From: Pyropia yezoensis | Taxonomy: Eukaryota; Rhodophyta; Bangiophyceae; Bangiales; Bangiaceae | Direction of reading: 5' to 3' | Assembly: GCA_009829735.1 (NCBI GenBank) | Contig: CM020618.1 | Location: forward strand, 24,599,346-24,663,345 | Length of the DNA stretch: 64,000 nucleotides | Part shown: positions 44,618-55,558 of the stretch, piece by piece | Numbering within the stretch: position 1 is the first letter of the stretch | How the letters are laid out: each line of letters opens with the position of its first letter | Position numbers and translations under genes: made by a program | The notes under the pieces: model-generated | What the model was told of the DNA's origin: nothing | The model's database searches: none | Seen by the model: only the letters and a program-made list of their open reading frames with translations

Positions 44618-45335
44618 AGACGCGGATTTCGAGCGCCAAACGACATGCATCAGATTCCAGGTCTTGAGCTCAAGTTGACCACTCTTGATACGGCATCAGC
44701 TGACTCGCTCGGATGCGGCATCAGCTGATCCGACCCTGAGCGACAGGGACTGCGCCAATGAAAATGCATCAATTGATGGGAGCAGCGCCTGTGCCAGGCC
44801 GGCTCGGATCGGCGGCCACTGCCCCGGCGACGGCGCCCGGCGGCGCCAGCGCGCCGCCACCGCCGGCGCACCGACGGCCGCCGGCAGGGTTCCAGTCCCC
44901 GCCCCCACCCCCGGCCCACCACCGTCGCCGGCAGGGTGCCACTACGCACACTCGCTGCCGACTAAGCGGCACTACCTACCACCACCGCGCACAAGGCGCC
45001 GACGCCGGCAGCGCGGCACTCCCCCCCGCCACCCCGGGCAACCACCATCGCCGGCAGAGCGTCACAACCGGCAGTCGCTGCGACCAATGCATCACTACAC
45101 ACCACGACCGCCCGCAAGGCGCCGCCCACGCGCGAGCTCACGCACTTCCGGGTGTACAACACAACAGAGACAAGGCTACGAAGCAAACGACCTCACACAG
45201 AACGGGAGGAGTACGGCACACGTGTACACGCACGACACCGAGCACAGGCAGAAAGAGAAGATGTGCTGAGGTGCGCGGGACAGCCCTCGCCTTAATCTTC
45301 CCGATGCGCTCCTACCCCTCACGCGCACGGCCAAC
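44618..45335. other. Non-coding spacer inside the large transposon
   Basis: Includes a short inverted/tandem motif CGGCATCAGCTGA, seen twice at 44690-44730. It is otherwise a Pro/Arg-rich open frame without domains. Nothing else was recognised. Confidence 0.4.
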
Positions 45336-47339
45336 TCACTGCGCACCGGCACTGCCGTCCCCGCCGCCACCGGCGGCATCCTCCGCTTCGTCAACCGACG
45401 ACTCTTCCCCATCATCAGGAGCCACCTGGCCACGGTCCGGGTCCGCACCGTCGACGAGACGCAGCCCATTGTGCGCGTTCACGTCGCGGTGGAGAGCGCC
45501 GTCGACTCGGGGGAGCTCCTGCACCCATACGTCGTGGATGCCCTCACCCACCCCGCCGCGCGCCAAGCGCAGACCCGCGGCCACCTCAAGTATGACGCGC
45601 ACGAAGGAAGTCACAAGCGCCACGTGCCCAATGGAGCAGTTGACCGTCTTGAAGTCGCCCACACTCACGGGCTGGTCCACTCGCCCGCCTGCGCCGAGAA
45701 GAAAAAGCAGCGCCTCCACCGCGCAAACGACGGCCGGGAATCCGCGCACCGACACAAGGTAGGCCATGTTGGCGAGGAGTAGAAGCGCTTGCTGACGGGT
45801 GATTTCTTGACGAGAGATGCCGAGAGCAGAAAAGTAGGCCGACGTGACGACGTCCTTCCACTGGTACATGACGTGCGCCTTGATACGCAGAATAGGCGTG
45901 CACCTGCGCACGCTCTTCACCTCGGATGCGCCCTTACGAGCGGGCATGTCACAGTACGCCAGCAGCCAGCTGGACGCCTCGGCCTTGGCCACGCCCAACA
46001 CACCGGCGGCAAGGCCGACGTACTCTTCCCAGCTGCGGGAAGTGCTGATGCACACATCTTTGCTGGTTGTGGCGCTGCCCGTGCGCTCAATGAGGCGGCT
46101 GCGAGCTAGCTGCTTGATGACGGCGACCTTGGACGACGCGTCGTTGGCCTCGGTCGCGCCGACGCCTCTGCAAACCTTGGTGCTGAGGCTCTCAAAACTG
46201 GCGGTAAGGTCGTCAAACGCCTTCGAGATGTCGCCGCGCACGACCGTCATCGTCATGACCACGCGCTCATGACCACGGGCCAGCGTCTCGTGACCCATAC
46301 GCAGATGGCGGACCTCCTGTGTCAGCTCACCGAGCGCCGTGTTGACCCGCTGCAGATCCTCACGCAGGGGAGAGATCCCGTGTGCAACAGCCTCGGCCAG
46401 AATGTCCGCGCCACGCGCCGAAGTGGCTGCCCCCGAAGAGAAGCCAACGGCGGGTGCCGACGACAGGGACGGCGGCGCTTGCCCCGCAACGGCGGCGTAT
46501 GCCAGAGGTGCTGCACGCGCCGACCCCCCGGACGGACCCGGCGCAGAGGCCGTCGCCGTGCGGGCCGAGGATGAGAGCGGGGGCTCTTCGTGCAGAGACG
46601 GCGGAGGCGCCGTTGACAATGCAGCAACAATTCGGTCCGGGCACGCAGGCTGGTCTGGCGGTCCATGCACGGCGACGGGAATCACGCCGCCGTCGGGCAG
46701 AGGCAGCGCCTCAGCGGCGCCGCGCGCTACCGGTGGCACACTCAAACCAGCAGAGCTGCCACCTGCTTCCGTGGTGAGGGTGCTGGCGGTGGCAGCCGCC
46801 AGAGAGGCAGTTGTGTCGTCCATCATGGGAAGAATATCAAGTGCCTGCGTTGATGGCACAGCCGGGGGGGCAACCGCACGGGAAGGAGTCACTACTTTCT
46901 TTCCCTTGCCCCGGGAACGGGATCGCGTAGCCGGGACTGACACGCGACTGCCGATAGGAGCACTGCTACGTTCAGCGGCAGCCGCGCTTGCAGCACCTGT
47001 ACAGCCAGGCACAGGTGCGCTAGCAGAACCAAGAGGGCTGACCTCAGCCGCGCCGGCAGCACACGAAGAGCCGCCGGCCGCAGCAGCTGCCGCGAGAGGA
47101 GGAGGAGCGTGGAGACCGTCGCCCACTCCTGCAGCACCACGCACACCGGCCGCACCCATAGCAGCGGCGGCAGCCCGCCCCACCTCAGCCGCCAAGCGCA
47201 TCTCGTCCTTCTCTTGACGTGCGGCATTCTCTGGGGCAATGCCCTGTCGAGCGGTCGGGGACGCAGCGGCAACACGACGGCGCTGACCAGCAGCACGGCC
47301 ACCACCGACCGGGTTAGCTGGGCGCTTAGAGCGCGTCAT
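45336..47339 (-). CDS. Uncharacterised 667-aa ORF of the large transposon
   Basis: Starts at the ATG at 47339 (MTRSKRPAN). Residues 1-350 are low-complexity Ala/Ser/Pro with basic patches (GGGRAAGQRRRVAAASP and RSRSRGKGKK), possibly nuclear-localising. A coiled coil (about 375-460, PLREDLQRVNTALGELTQEV onward) follows. Then comes a compact helical domain of about 200 residues (WEEYVGLAAGVLGV, CTPILRIKAHVMYQWKDVV and QALLLLANMAYLVSVRGFPA) and an acidic Gly/Asp tail. I do not recognise the fold. It is divergent from the transposase gene (1.87 kb apart) and within the same inverted repeats, so it may be an accessory transposition or DNA-binding protein. It does not show the HxD...H signature of the TET/JBP enzymes carried by some fungal elements. 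Confidence 0.6.
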   Translation of the reverse strand: MTRSKRPANPVGGGRAAGQRRRVAAASPTARQGIAPENAARQEKDEMRLAAEVGRAAAAAMGAAGVRGAAGVGDGLHAPPPLAAAAAAGGSSCAAGAAEVSPLGSASAPVPGCTGAASAAAAERSSAPIGSRVSVPATRSRSRGKGKKVVTPSRAVAPPAVPSTQALDILPMMDDTTASLAAATASTLTTEAGGSSAGLSVPPVARGAAEALPLPDGGVIPVAVHGPPDQPACPDRIVAALSTAPPPSLHEEPPLSSSARTATASAPGPSGGSARAAPLAYAAVAGQAPPSLSSAPAVGFSSGAATSARGADILAEAVAHGISPLREDLQRVNTALGELTQEVRHLRMGHETLARGHERVVMTMTVVRGDISKAFDDLTASFESLSTKVCRGVGATEANDASSKVAVIKQLARSRLIERTGSATTSKDVCISTSRSWEEYVGLAAGVLGVAKAEASSWLLAYCDMPARKGASEVKSVRRCTPILRIKAHVMYQWKDVVTSAYFSALGISRQEITRQQALLLLANMAYLVSVRGFPAVVCAVEALLFLLGAGGRVDQPVSVGDFKTVNCSIGHVALVTSFVRVILEVAAGLRLARGGVGEGIHDVWVQELPRVDGALHRDVNAHNGLRLVDGADPDRGQVAPDDGEESSVDEAEDAAGGGGDGSAGAQ

Positions 47340-47505
47340 TGTCTGAGAAAGGGGTAGAGGTGGAGGCAGTAGATGGTTTTGCGGCAGGATGTGGACACGG
47401 GCAGAACGCTTGGGCGGGGGGAAGCTTTGACAAGAAAAGCGAGGACGACGGCATGAGCAAAGGTGAGGAGGTGAACAAAACGGCAAAGGCTGCCGACGCA
47501 GTCGT

Positions 47506-47511
47506 CTTATA
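47506..47511 (-). promoter_or_regulatory. Candidate TATA box for the 667-aa ORF
   Basis: The minus strand reads GCAGTATAAGACGACTG, about 170 bp upstream of the ATG at 47339. Confidence 0.4.
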
Positions 47512-49212
47512 CTGCGTGCTTTGATCCAACGCCGGGCGGCGCCTCTGTCCGCCCGCCACAGGACAACCAAAGCGGCCACCAGCACAGCAGCGGGCTCGCC
47601 CCAACACACAGTCGTCGGCACGGCACCGTTGAAGGCACCGACGCTCGCGCAGCCAAACAGAAAGGCATCCATAGGCGGCCAGTCATACCTGATCCGCTTG
47701 ACCATGCCTAAGACGGCATGGCGGGCAGCCTGGCAGCCAGGCGCCGGGGAAAGAAAATCTCCGTAGGGCCGCACACTTGCAGCGTGCCGACCGGGTGAAG
47801 CATCGAGGGCGGCGTGCAGGAGTGCTCAAGCGAGCCGGGCTGGCGATGCCGTAGCGCAAGCGCAACACAAAGTCGCGCCTGAGCCGCGAGACACCCCCCA
47901 ACCCAGACGCCAGGGCACGGATGGACACGGAAAGGCGCAACCACACCGTCGACGACGGCGGGCGGGAGCAGACCGCGGCCGGGCGTGGGCCCGGTTCGAG
48001 GCAGATCGGCGGTCGCGGGTCGCTTCCGCTCGCTGCTGTTCCTGTGATCGGGAGCCGCGTGCCGGCTTGAGCGGGCCCGGTGGATCCGCTTTGCTGGAGA
48101 GGCCAGAGCGGTTGAGACGATTTCTCGGCAGCGCGCGATACACTGGAGTTCAAGTCGTAGCTGACAGTGCTTCAGAAATTTGCCTGCAGTCGTGCGAAAG
48201 TAGTCCCATGACCACGGAGTGCTCTTGTTCAGCTGCTTGAGATCGCTGCCTGTGTATCTGCAGGGCCGCCGTAGTTGATCTCTTGACAGTTTTGTTGCGT
48301 ACTTGAAGTCGCAGTGGCTGACGAAAATACGTCATCAACAGATATGCCTGTGATCGCCGTGGCGGACGACAGGCCCTGCAACGACAGGCTCTCCCCGCCC
48401 GAGCGGTGGTGATGCGGTGTCGAGCGGTCTGTCCGACCTCGTGACGGCTGGCGTTTCTGGTCGTGCTCGTTCCGGTGTCGGAGGCCCTCTTCGCCCTTCT
48501 GGCTGCACACTGGCCGTTATCTTCTCCTCTCCAGCGGCGTACACGTGCCTGTTGACTATGGTCTGCTCTGACCTTGAGAGTGTCCCGCAGCCTGGCCATA
48601 TCGGCCACTCTCCCGCGTCCGCCGCAGACGACACGCCCCGCGCCCTGGCTCGTCTGTCCACGCCCCCTCGTCCACGATGCGAGCTGGGCTAAGCACCGTC
48701 GTATCGTGTCATCACATTGGTATGGCCCGGTAACTATGCGCACTGTACGTGGGAGGAGCCCCACATGGTGGGGAGTGGCAGAGGGTTCGTGCGAGAGTTG
48801 AGGAGGTCTCCTTCTTGTGTCAGTGTCTCGGCTGGCTTTTTGGGACTGTCTCTCACAGCGCCTTGCTGGTGTCTCGTTTATTCCCAGGGTACGCCTCCAC
48901 TTCTTTTGATTTGCAGGCCACGGCGTTGTCTTCTGCGTTGTCGCTCCGTTTTTTCTGCGCTGACGCTACTGGGCGGCGAATACTAGTGGCTGCCGTGGCG
49001 TTGGGGAAGGTACGCGTATCCGGTCGGATGCTGACGATGGGGAGCTTGAGACCTGGTGTGGCAGGGGGAGTGTGTGGCGTGGCGTGGCGTGAAGTGGGCG
49101 GCAGCGCTTTTGTTGATACTCTCGTCGGCTCTCCACGTTCCTCCTGCACTCTGGCCACGACGGCGTGGACTTGCTCGGCCTGGAGGTGTCTGTGCCATGC
49201 GCGGCGGGGACA
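47512..49212. other. Divergent intergenic region within the large transposon
   Basis: Holds the presumed promoters of both element genes. No RNA gene or further coding region is supported. An overlapping open frame running through the start of the transposase gene is in a different frame and lacks its motifs. Confidence 0.45.
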
Positions 49213-52200
49213 ATGTCTGACGCCCCTCCCACCCGCAAGCACTTTCAATGTCTCATCTGCGGTCGCCCCTTCTCCACGCTTGGTAACCTCACCCACCACC
49301 AGCGCACTTTTCATCTTGGCAACTCCTCTTTGGGGGCTTCGCGCCGGCGAGCGCCACCTCTACATCCAAACGCCGGACTTGTGCTACAAGCTCCTCAAGG
49401 TCGCGGAGACGGCTCGCGTGCGGACATCAGTGGCCAAGACGCCAGCGGTGTGGGATCTGCTGCTGGCAGGCCTGCTGTCCATGGCGCTGGGGGCGAGCAG
49501 GACGCTGATGCGGCCGCTGCTAGCGACGACGACCTTGACCCAGACCTGGCGGTCCTTCTTGCCGCCGCTGGGGAGGTTGTGGAGGCGTCCCCCTTCCGCC
49601 GCAAGCGGCGGCGGCTGGCCACAGCTGAGGCCGCTGCCCAGAGGGCCGTCGGCAACGACGAGGGGGTTCGCTACCCCTCGTTGGTCACCGAAATTCGCGC
49701 GTTCTACGAGCGGTTCTCGGACCACGAGAGGCTGCAGCCGCTGATCCGCCAGCGCAAGCGCGCCCGCGCCGGCCAGTTTGACACGGAGCGCCTGCGCCTC
49801 TTGGAGGACTTCGTACTGACGCTCAACCTAAGCCAACAGGACCAGACCAAGCTCTACCACCTCTTGCTGTTTTGGGAGCTGACGATGCCGGGTGCGCCTG
49901 GCGACGACGGCACCAGTGTGCCTCTTCGGGAATCATTCAAGTCCCCTCACGCCTTTCGGAAAGCGATCGCGGATGATATCGACCGCGCGGTCATTGAGGA
50001 CGGCTGGATGAGCTGCAGCATCACGGAGGGTGGCGTGGAGGTGGAGGCATTCATCCGCAGTGCGCTGCGCCAGGGATTGAGGTTCTTGCAGGGATCAAGG
50101 AAGGTACGGCTTTGGAGCGGTGGAGACTCTGTGGCCGAGCCGACTGACAAGCGGGAGGGGCCACTGGACGGCGACGCCTTCCGGCTGTGTGAAGCTGAAG
50201 TCGTTGCCGGGCACGGGCGGTCCGCTTTTGTCCTGGCCATCTACATCTACAGCGACAGCAGTGTGGTGTCTTGGTCTGGTGGTACGTTGGAGAGCTCCGA
50301 CGCTGTCGTGCGGCGTGGGTGGTACTTGTGTTGTCGTGAGAGAGGCACGACAAACTCTTCTGTCCCTTGAAGTAAGGACGACAACGATCGCCATCGCACA
50401 ATCGTTAACGGTTGCGTCACGTCCCAGGAATATTGCTGCTCTTCTCGTGGTATTGATTGTGCTTGTAGCCCGCAAGCTGTATCCTGTGCGGATCAGGATT
50501 GTCAATGTGGAAGCTGACGACGAGGAGTGGATCACCATTGCCTACGTACCATCCGTGGCAACGGAGAAGGGGTCTGGCGGCGCGGAACGGTCAAAGCAGC
50601 GGCGCTTGGGCATCCTGCAGCGCGTGCTCTACCTCGCACTGCGCGACTTGATCAATGCCAGCCATAACGGCGCCACTTTTGTGGCTGCCGACGGCCGGGA
50701 GCTCCTCGCGTTCCCGCGCATCCTAATGTACATTTGCGACCAGCCAGAGGAGCGTTCCGTGCTGTGCCTAAAGCCCGGGCAATGTTCTAAGCCGTGCAGT
50801 ACGTGCGACACGCCACTGATGTCGCTGTCTGCGCCGTCTGCACTGACTGCCATGGAGCGGACCATCCTTAGTACGTTGCACCCCCAGCTGGAGGCCACGA
50901 CGCACCTGCTGCACGGGCGTGAGCGTCAACGGAGGCTGCATATAGAAAAGGCCCTGGGCGTCAATAGCTACATGCCGGCACTGGCGGCCATGGGCGGCCT
51001 GACGACGGCGCCCTTCTTGCTGTACAAGATCATCGGGTTCGATGTCCTCCACGTACGCTTCATGCCCTGCCTGTTTGCGTCCATGTGCTTCTGTCATGTC
51101 TTGTTATTCGCTTTCTGCGCGTCATGTGGTACCTAACGGCCTCTGTGCGCTGTCTTTTTACTCTCTTCTGGCTTGATTGTGACGCAATGTGCAGGTGCTT
51201 GACCTCGGCGTCACCCGCCTGCTCGTGCACCGCTTGGTGCAAATATTTCCTTCTCTGTGCGACGGTCACGACCCTTTGTGCGGCTCCCTTGTGGCCACGT
51301 ACGCGGAGTCCAATGGGCGGCTGCAGTTTCTTGGGCGGCGCTGCCGAGCGACGCTCGCCGGGTCGGAGTAAGTACTGGGCGCGGTTACTCCATTACCCGA
51401 GCATATCTTCACATGGTCTGCTACGTCAGGTGGCAAGCAGTGTACGGGTGAGTGGCTGCAAGCAGTACAGCTCATGATGGGCTGAAACAGTGTGTAGGAA
51501 TGGTCTAACATCCCTCGTCTTCTGTCATGTCGCGCGGTGGTACATTGTGTATGCTCTCTGCAATTCGGTTTGTGCGCCCTGCAGCTACTTTATGTCTGCA
51601 AAAGACAAGCAATCGACCTTCACTGGCAGGGAGCAGCGGCAGGGAGTGTGGATCTTGCCTTTCTTGGTGGCCGGCATCTTTGACCGGGGCCGCCGCAAGC
51701 CTGCCAAGCAGGCCCCACCTCCAGCTGCCGTCCAGCAGCCTGCTTCTCCAGCCCCTCAAACGGACGCCGCACGCGCCTCCGCTGCTGCAACCGTGAATGG
51801 CCCTGCCGCACCACGTGTGTCTGAGACGCCTGATAATGCTGGCAGCGGCGTCTCCTGCGACGAGGATGAAGAAGCGAGTGCTGCAATTGCTTCTGGGGGA
51901 GATGGTCAGCCCGCGCAGGACGCCGACCCCGCGCGCGAGCTCCTTCGCGGCCTTTGGGGAAGCATCAATGCCGGGGAGGATGCAGCTATCCCTGAAGACG
52001 AGGAGGAACTGGGTGCCGCACGCACCAACGACGGGGTCGACAAGGAGGATATGAGCGCCGCCCAATCCAACAGCAAGTTTGACTGGGCTGCTTATCGTCG
52101 GGCGTTCCCGGACACCCTTCCTCACGCGGCCATCACTGCAATGTTTGCAGAGTACGCCCTCCTCGTTGGGCGCATCACGCGCCACTTGGGTGCGGCAGTG

Positions 52201-53388
52201 GCATCCCCAATGACTCTGGCGGAGGGTGAGGGGATTGCGAAGCAGGCGCAGGAGTTCGTTCTGTGCTACGCCGTCCCCATTTTGGGGCCGCTGCACACTA
52301 CAAAGGTGCACAAGCTCCTGGCTCACCTTCTCGAGGCAGTGTGGCTCCACAGCAACCCCATGAACGGCGACACCAGTCTAAATGAGCAGAAGCACAAAGA
52401 GGACAAGCGGCACTACGTGCGGACAAACAAGAGCAAGTTGGGCTACCTCCGTCAGCTTGTGCGGCACTCGAACGGGTCGCGGTCGGTGCTGCGGTGCAAC
52501 CAGGCGGCGCGTGCTGCGTTTTCGGCGGACGGCCCAGCTGTGAGTGGCAGCGGCGAAGACGACTGTGACAGCGACATGGAAGGCTCGGACGCCGTCGACA
52601 ATGGCCGCGGCGCGGCGGACGTGGACACCGACTTCATGGCGGTGGACGCCACCGCCGATGCTGTCCGCCCCCCCACCCCTGGCACCGCACCCCCTTCTGC
52701 TGGTGATGCACGTGTTGCTGCTCAAGACCTGCTTCTTCGCCCGGTTGGCGCGTACCTGCGGCTGGTGAAGGTGGCGCATTTGGCATCCTGGCCAGGGCTG
52801 TCCGCTGTTGGTGACTTTCTGGGGCTGTCTGCGGCGGACCGCGTGCGTGTGATGACCTACATGCACTTTGCGACGCGTGTGCATGACGGCTTTCAAGAGC
52901 GCCAGCTGGTGAGGGCCACGCCGCAGTACCGTGGCGCTGCCTGGTACGATTCTATTGCCTTCCGCTGCAGGGACGATGGAGATGATACGCCGGAGCGTTT
53001 TGGGCAGGTGATGGCTCTGCTGCGCCTGGAGGACGCGGACTTTGCCATTGTTGCTGAGATGGTGCGCACTGGTGTGTCAGATGGGCCTTTGACAAGCCGT
53101 GGGTGCACCCACCTGCGCTGGGCGTGGCTGCCAAGTACCAATCCCGGTCCCGGCGCTGGTGCCGGCAGTGTCCGCCTTTTGTGCGTGCCCGTTAACAGGT
53201 GGCACCGCGTCGTGCACGTCGTGCCAGACTTTGCTGACTTGTTTTTGCGACGCGGCGTTGGGGCCCTCCCCGTCGAGTTTGGGGGAGCTGACCGAGACGT
53301 CCGCGACCAGCGGTACATGTTCAATGCTTTTCTCCCTTCTGGTGGGGTGCGCTTGCACGAGAGAGACGTGGCTGGCGGCGCGAGCTAG
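49213..53388 (+). CDS. Plavaka-type transposase, four exons, apparently intact
   Basis: Exons are 49213-50281, 50469-51052, 51195-51367 and 51585-53388. All introns are GT-AG, and together the exons give 1210 codons with no internal stop. The product starts with a C2H2 zinc finger (FQCLICGRPFSTLGNLTHHQ, about residues 12-35). A basic/acidic linker leads to the Plavaka core, FYERFSDHERL onward. The candidate DDE residues are D in YSDSSVVSWSG, D in GFDVLHVLDLG (spanning the second junction) and E in SLNEQKHKED. Other family hallmarks are LYPVRIRIVNV, ADGRELLAFPRILMYICDQP, CSKPCSTCDTP and, across exons 3-4, RRCRATLAGS ... FTGREQRQGVW. Residues 625-780 form a low-complexity insert. The joins at exons 1-2 and 3-4 restore family motifs, which supports the splice sites. 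It probably mobilises the surrounding element. Confidence 0.87.
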
Positions 53389-55291
53389 TGCGGCCTCCTC
53401 TTGCGCGGGGTGTTGTCAAGCAATATCGTGTCCATAGTAAACATGGCCCGATGAACCAAGCGCTGATAGCACACGCGCGGGGTCGCCGCTACAAAAAGCG
53501 ATGATCGGAGAGGAAGGGACGGAAGGCAACGACTCATTAACAGCCTGCTCCATATTACAAAGAGCGTACAGTTCGAGCCAGGTGTTGCCCTTCACACCGA
53601 CCCTCCTCCCGTTCCACCCCACCCACGCACCCGCCGCGCGTTTGTTGAGATGCACGTCAAGAACCAGCCGCCCAGCTGGCAGAGTGGTGGCAAAGTCGAG
53701 CTGTGGTGTTACCTGTCGTCGCCGCGTGCGCCGTTGGCGACGTCCAGGACGCAGGCGCCGCCGCGCAAAGGCCGCATCCACCACCACCTCCCCGACGAGA
53801 GTGGTGCCACACAGCCGCGCCCGTCGCAGCACACGCGGTGCGCGAAGACAACGGCGGCCACACAGTGCGGGGGTAGAGTGGGGATCAAGCTCCAGACCAA
53901 GTCCGCGCTGGTTCTGTGGAGCCGCCAGGCAATCAGCTGGGAGCAGGCGCAGTGCAGCAGAGCGAGCCCCGATCCGGATCATGCACTGACCAATCAGAGA
54001 GCGGGCGAGGCTACGCACTCGAGACTGGCCTCCCTCGCTCACACGATCAGTTTTGAGCGAAAACTGATGCACATCAGCTGCCGTGTCAAACCCCATTTAT
54101 GAGCGGCCTCAGCGCTCAAGGATCTCGATACGGCGCATGAGCGGAGAAAGTCGCTTGGTGACGGTGGTGGCCTCCTGTGAGCACGTCACAACAGCCCGTA
54201 CCTGCTGCGAACCCGTCCGTGCAACTGCAGGCTACTTTGTACTGGCCAATCAGCGCCCTAGAATCGGCCTCATTTCGCGGCACCTGGCCTCGAACCGATG
54301 CTGTGAGCCCCTGACAGCAGTCCTCTGCAAGACTGGGCCGGTCTGTGCAGACGGGAGATTATTCGGCCGGTCTCACATCAAGGCATCACACGGATGCGAC
54401 ACGGATTTGCGGTGTTGGATGAGGTTCGGCCAAGGCCGCGGGCACCGCCGGAGAATTCTTGTGGCCCAGAATGCGTGCGCACTTGGCGACTGTTCTGGGA
54501 GATCCTGCTGTGAACCCCCTTACGGAACTGATCATTCTTTGGAAATCGGCTATAATCCTTTTACGGAGCCAACCCCCGCCTTCCATACAGTCAATCCCCG
54601 ACCTTGTACCACCCCTGTATAAGCCCAGGTGGGCCTAGAACGAGTTGGCCGACGGTCTTTCACAGTCATTCAGAGCAGCGAGAGAGGCGCGGGCGGCTTT
54701 TTTGGAGCGATTGATTGGCGAGCACGCACCTGGCGTCGCGGTGCCTGCAGCTGTAATGCTCGCCATAGGGGTGGGTCATCATCGGGGAATGACTGTTCTG
54801 CAACCCATCGTCGCCGCCCACGCTCGCGACCCACGCCTCCTCGAGAGTGCTAGACATGAAAAAAAAAACACAACCTCACTCATATCTACCACGTGGTCGA
54901 GCAAGTTCAAAGAGCGGTGGATAGGGGGCCGGGGGCGTTGGTGAGCGACCGGGGGGCCCACAGGGAGACGCGCACAGAGGCTGCGGACTTCTGTCTCACG
55001 GACACCTGGGTGCAGCTGCGCGAACCCCCCCTGATGGACCCTGTGGCGTGGGGACACAATTGGGGACACGACTCTTGTGCCCAATTGGCTGTGAGCCAGT
55101 GAGAGAGCTCCACGTTTCTTCAAAAACGTTGGTGTAAGAAAAGCCTAATGCACACATTAACTAGGCCAGGGGCAGGGGCAATCCTCTCACTGATGCAGTC
55201 TGGGGTCGACGGCGGGGTCTCGGAGTGGGCCAACTGCCGAAAGCACGTTACTCCTCCTGGTCGTCTCTCTAGGTGCGGTGCACAAAAAAGA
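53389..55291. other. Right flank of the large transposon and spacer
   Basis: Contains the right inverted subterminal repeats (54138-54555). 54600-55290 holds no recognised gene. It ends at the TA that flanks the pogo-type element. Confidence 0.5.
54138..54555 (+). repeat. Right inverted subterminal repeat of the large transposon
   Basis: Carries GAGAAAGTCGCTTGGTGACG (within 54138-54163) and TGCTGTGAACCCCCTTACGG (from 54506), the inverted counterparts of 44592-44617 and 44344-44393. Confidence 0.6.
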
Positions 55292-55558
55292 TACAGTTAT
55301 TATTCGACTATATACGGGGGTGCGCCATGAAGTAGCCCACCAAGTCGGCGGTGCCAGCCGCCTCTGGCCCCTGATAAATTCGCCCCAGTTTGGAACGATT
55401 GTCGATTGTTTGACGGCGTCGCGCGATCGTGCACTGTCGAGCTGGACTGCCGCCTGCCCTCCGCGCCTCAGACCACAAGACATCACAGCATGAAGCACCG
55501 GAGCGCTTCACGACCAAACCAGAAGAGCAGCTCATAATGATGTAATTGTCCCCTACTT

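Larger units (their letters stand above)
44344..54555. mobile_element. Putative 10-kb Plavaka-type DNA transposon
   Basis: Two pairs of inverted segments flank the region in the same outward order. The 26-bp pair is 44592-44617 and 54138-54163 (24/26 identical as reverse complements). The 50-bp pair is 44344-44393 and 54506-54555 (about 43/50). They look like subterminal inverted repeats of one element. Between them are the Plavaka-type transposase on the plus strand and a divergently oriented 667-aa ORF. I could not find the exact termini or a target-site duplication, so the true ends lie somewhat outside the given limits. Confidence 0.6.

Noticed and set aside
45336..47339. A TET/JBP dioxygenase partner of the Plavaka element
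   Set aside because: No HxD...H iron-binding pattern is seen in the 667-aa ORF.
48749..49744. A 331-codon frame overlapping the start of the Plavaka gene
   Set aside because: Lies in a different frame from the zinc-finger and transposase motifs and shows none of its own.
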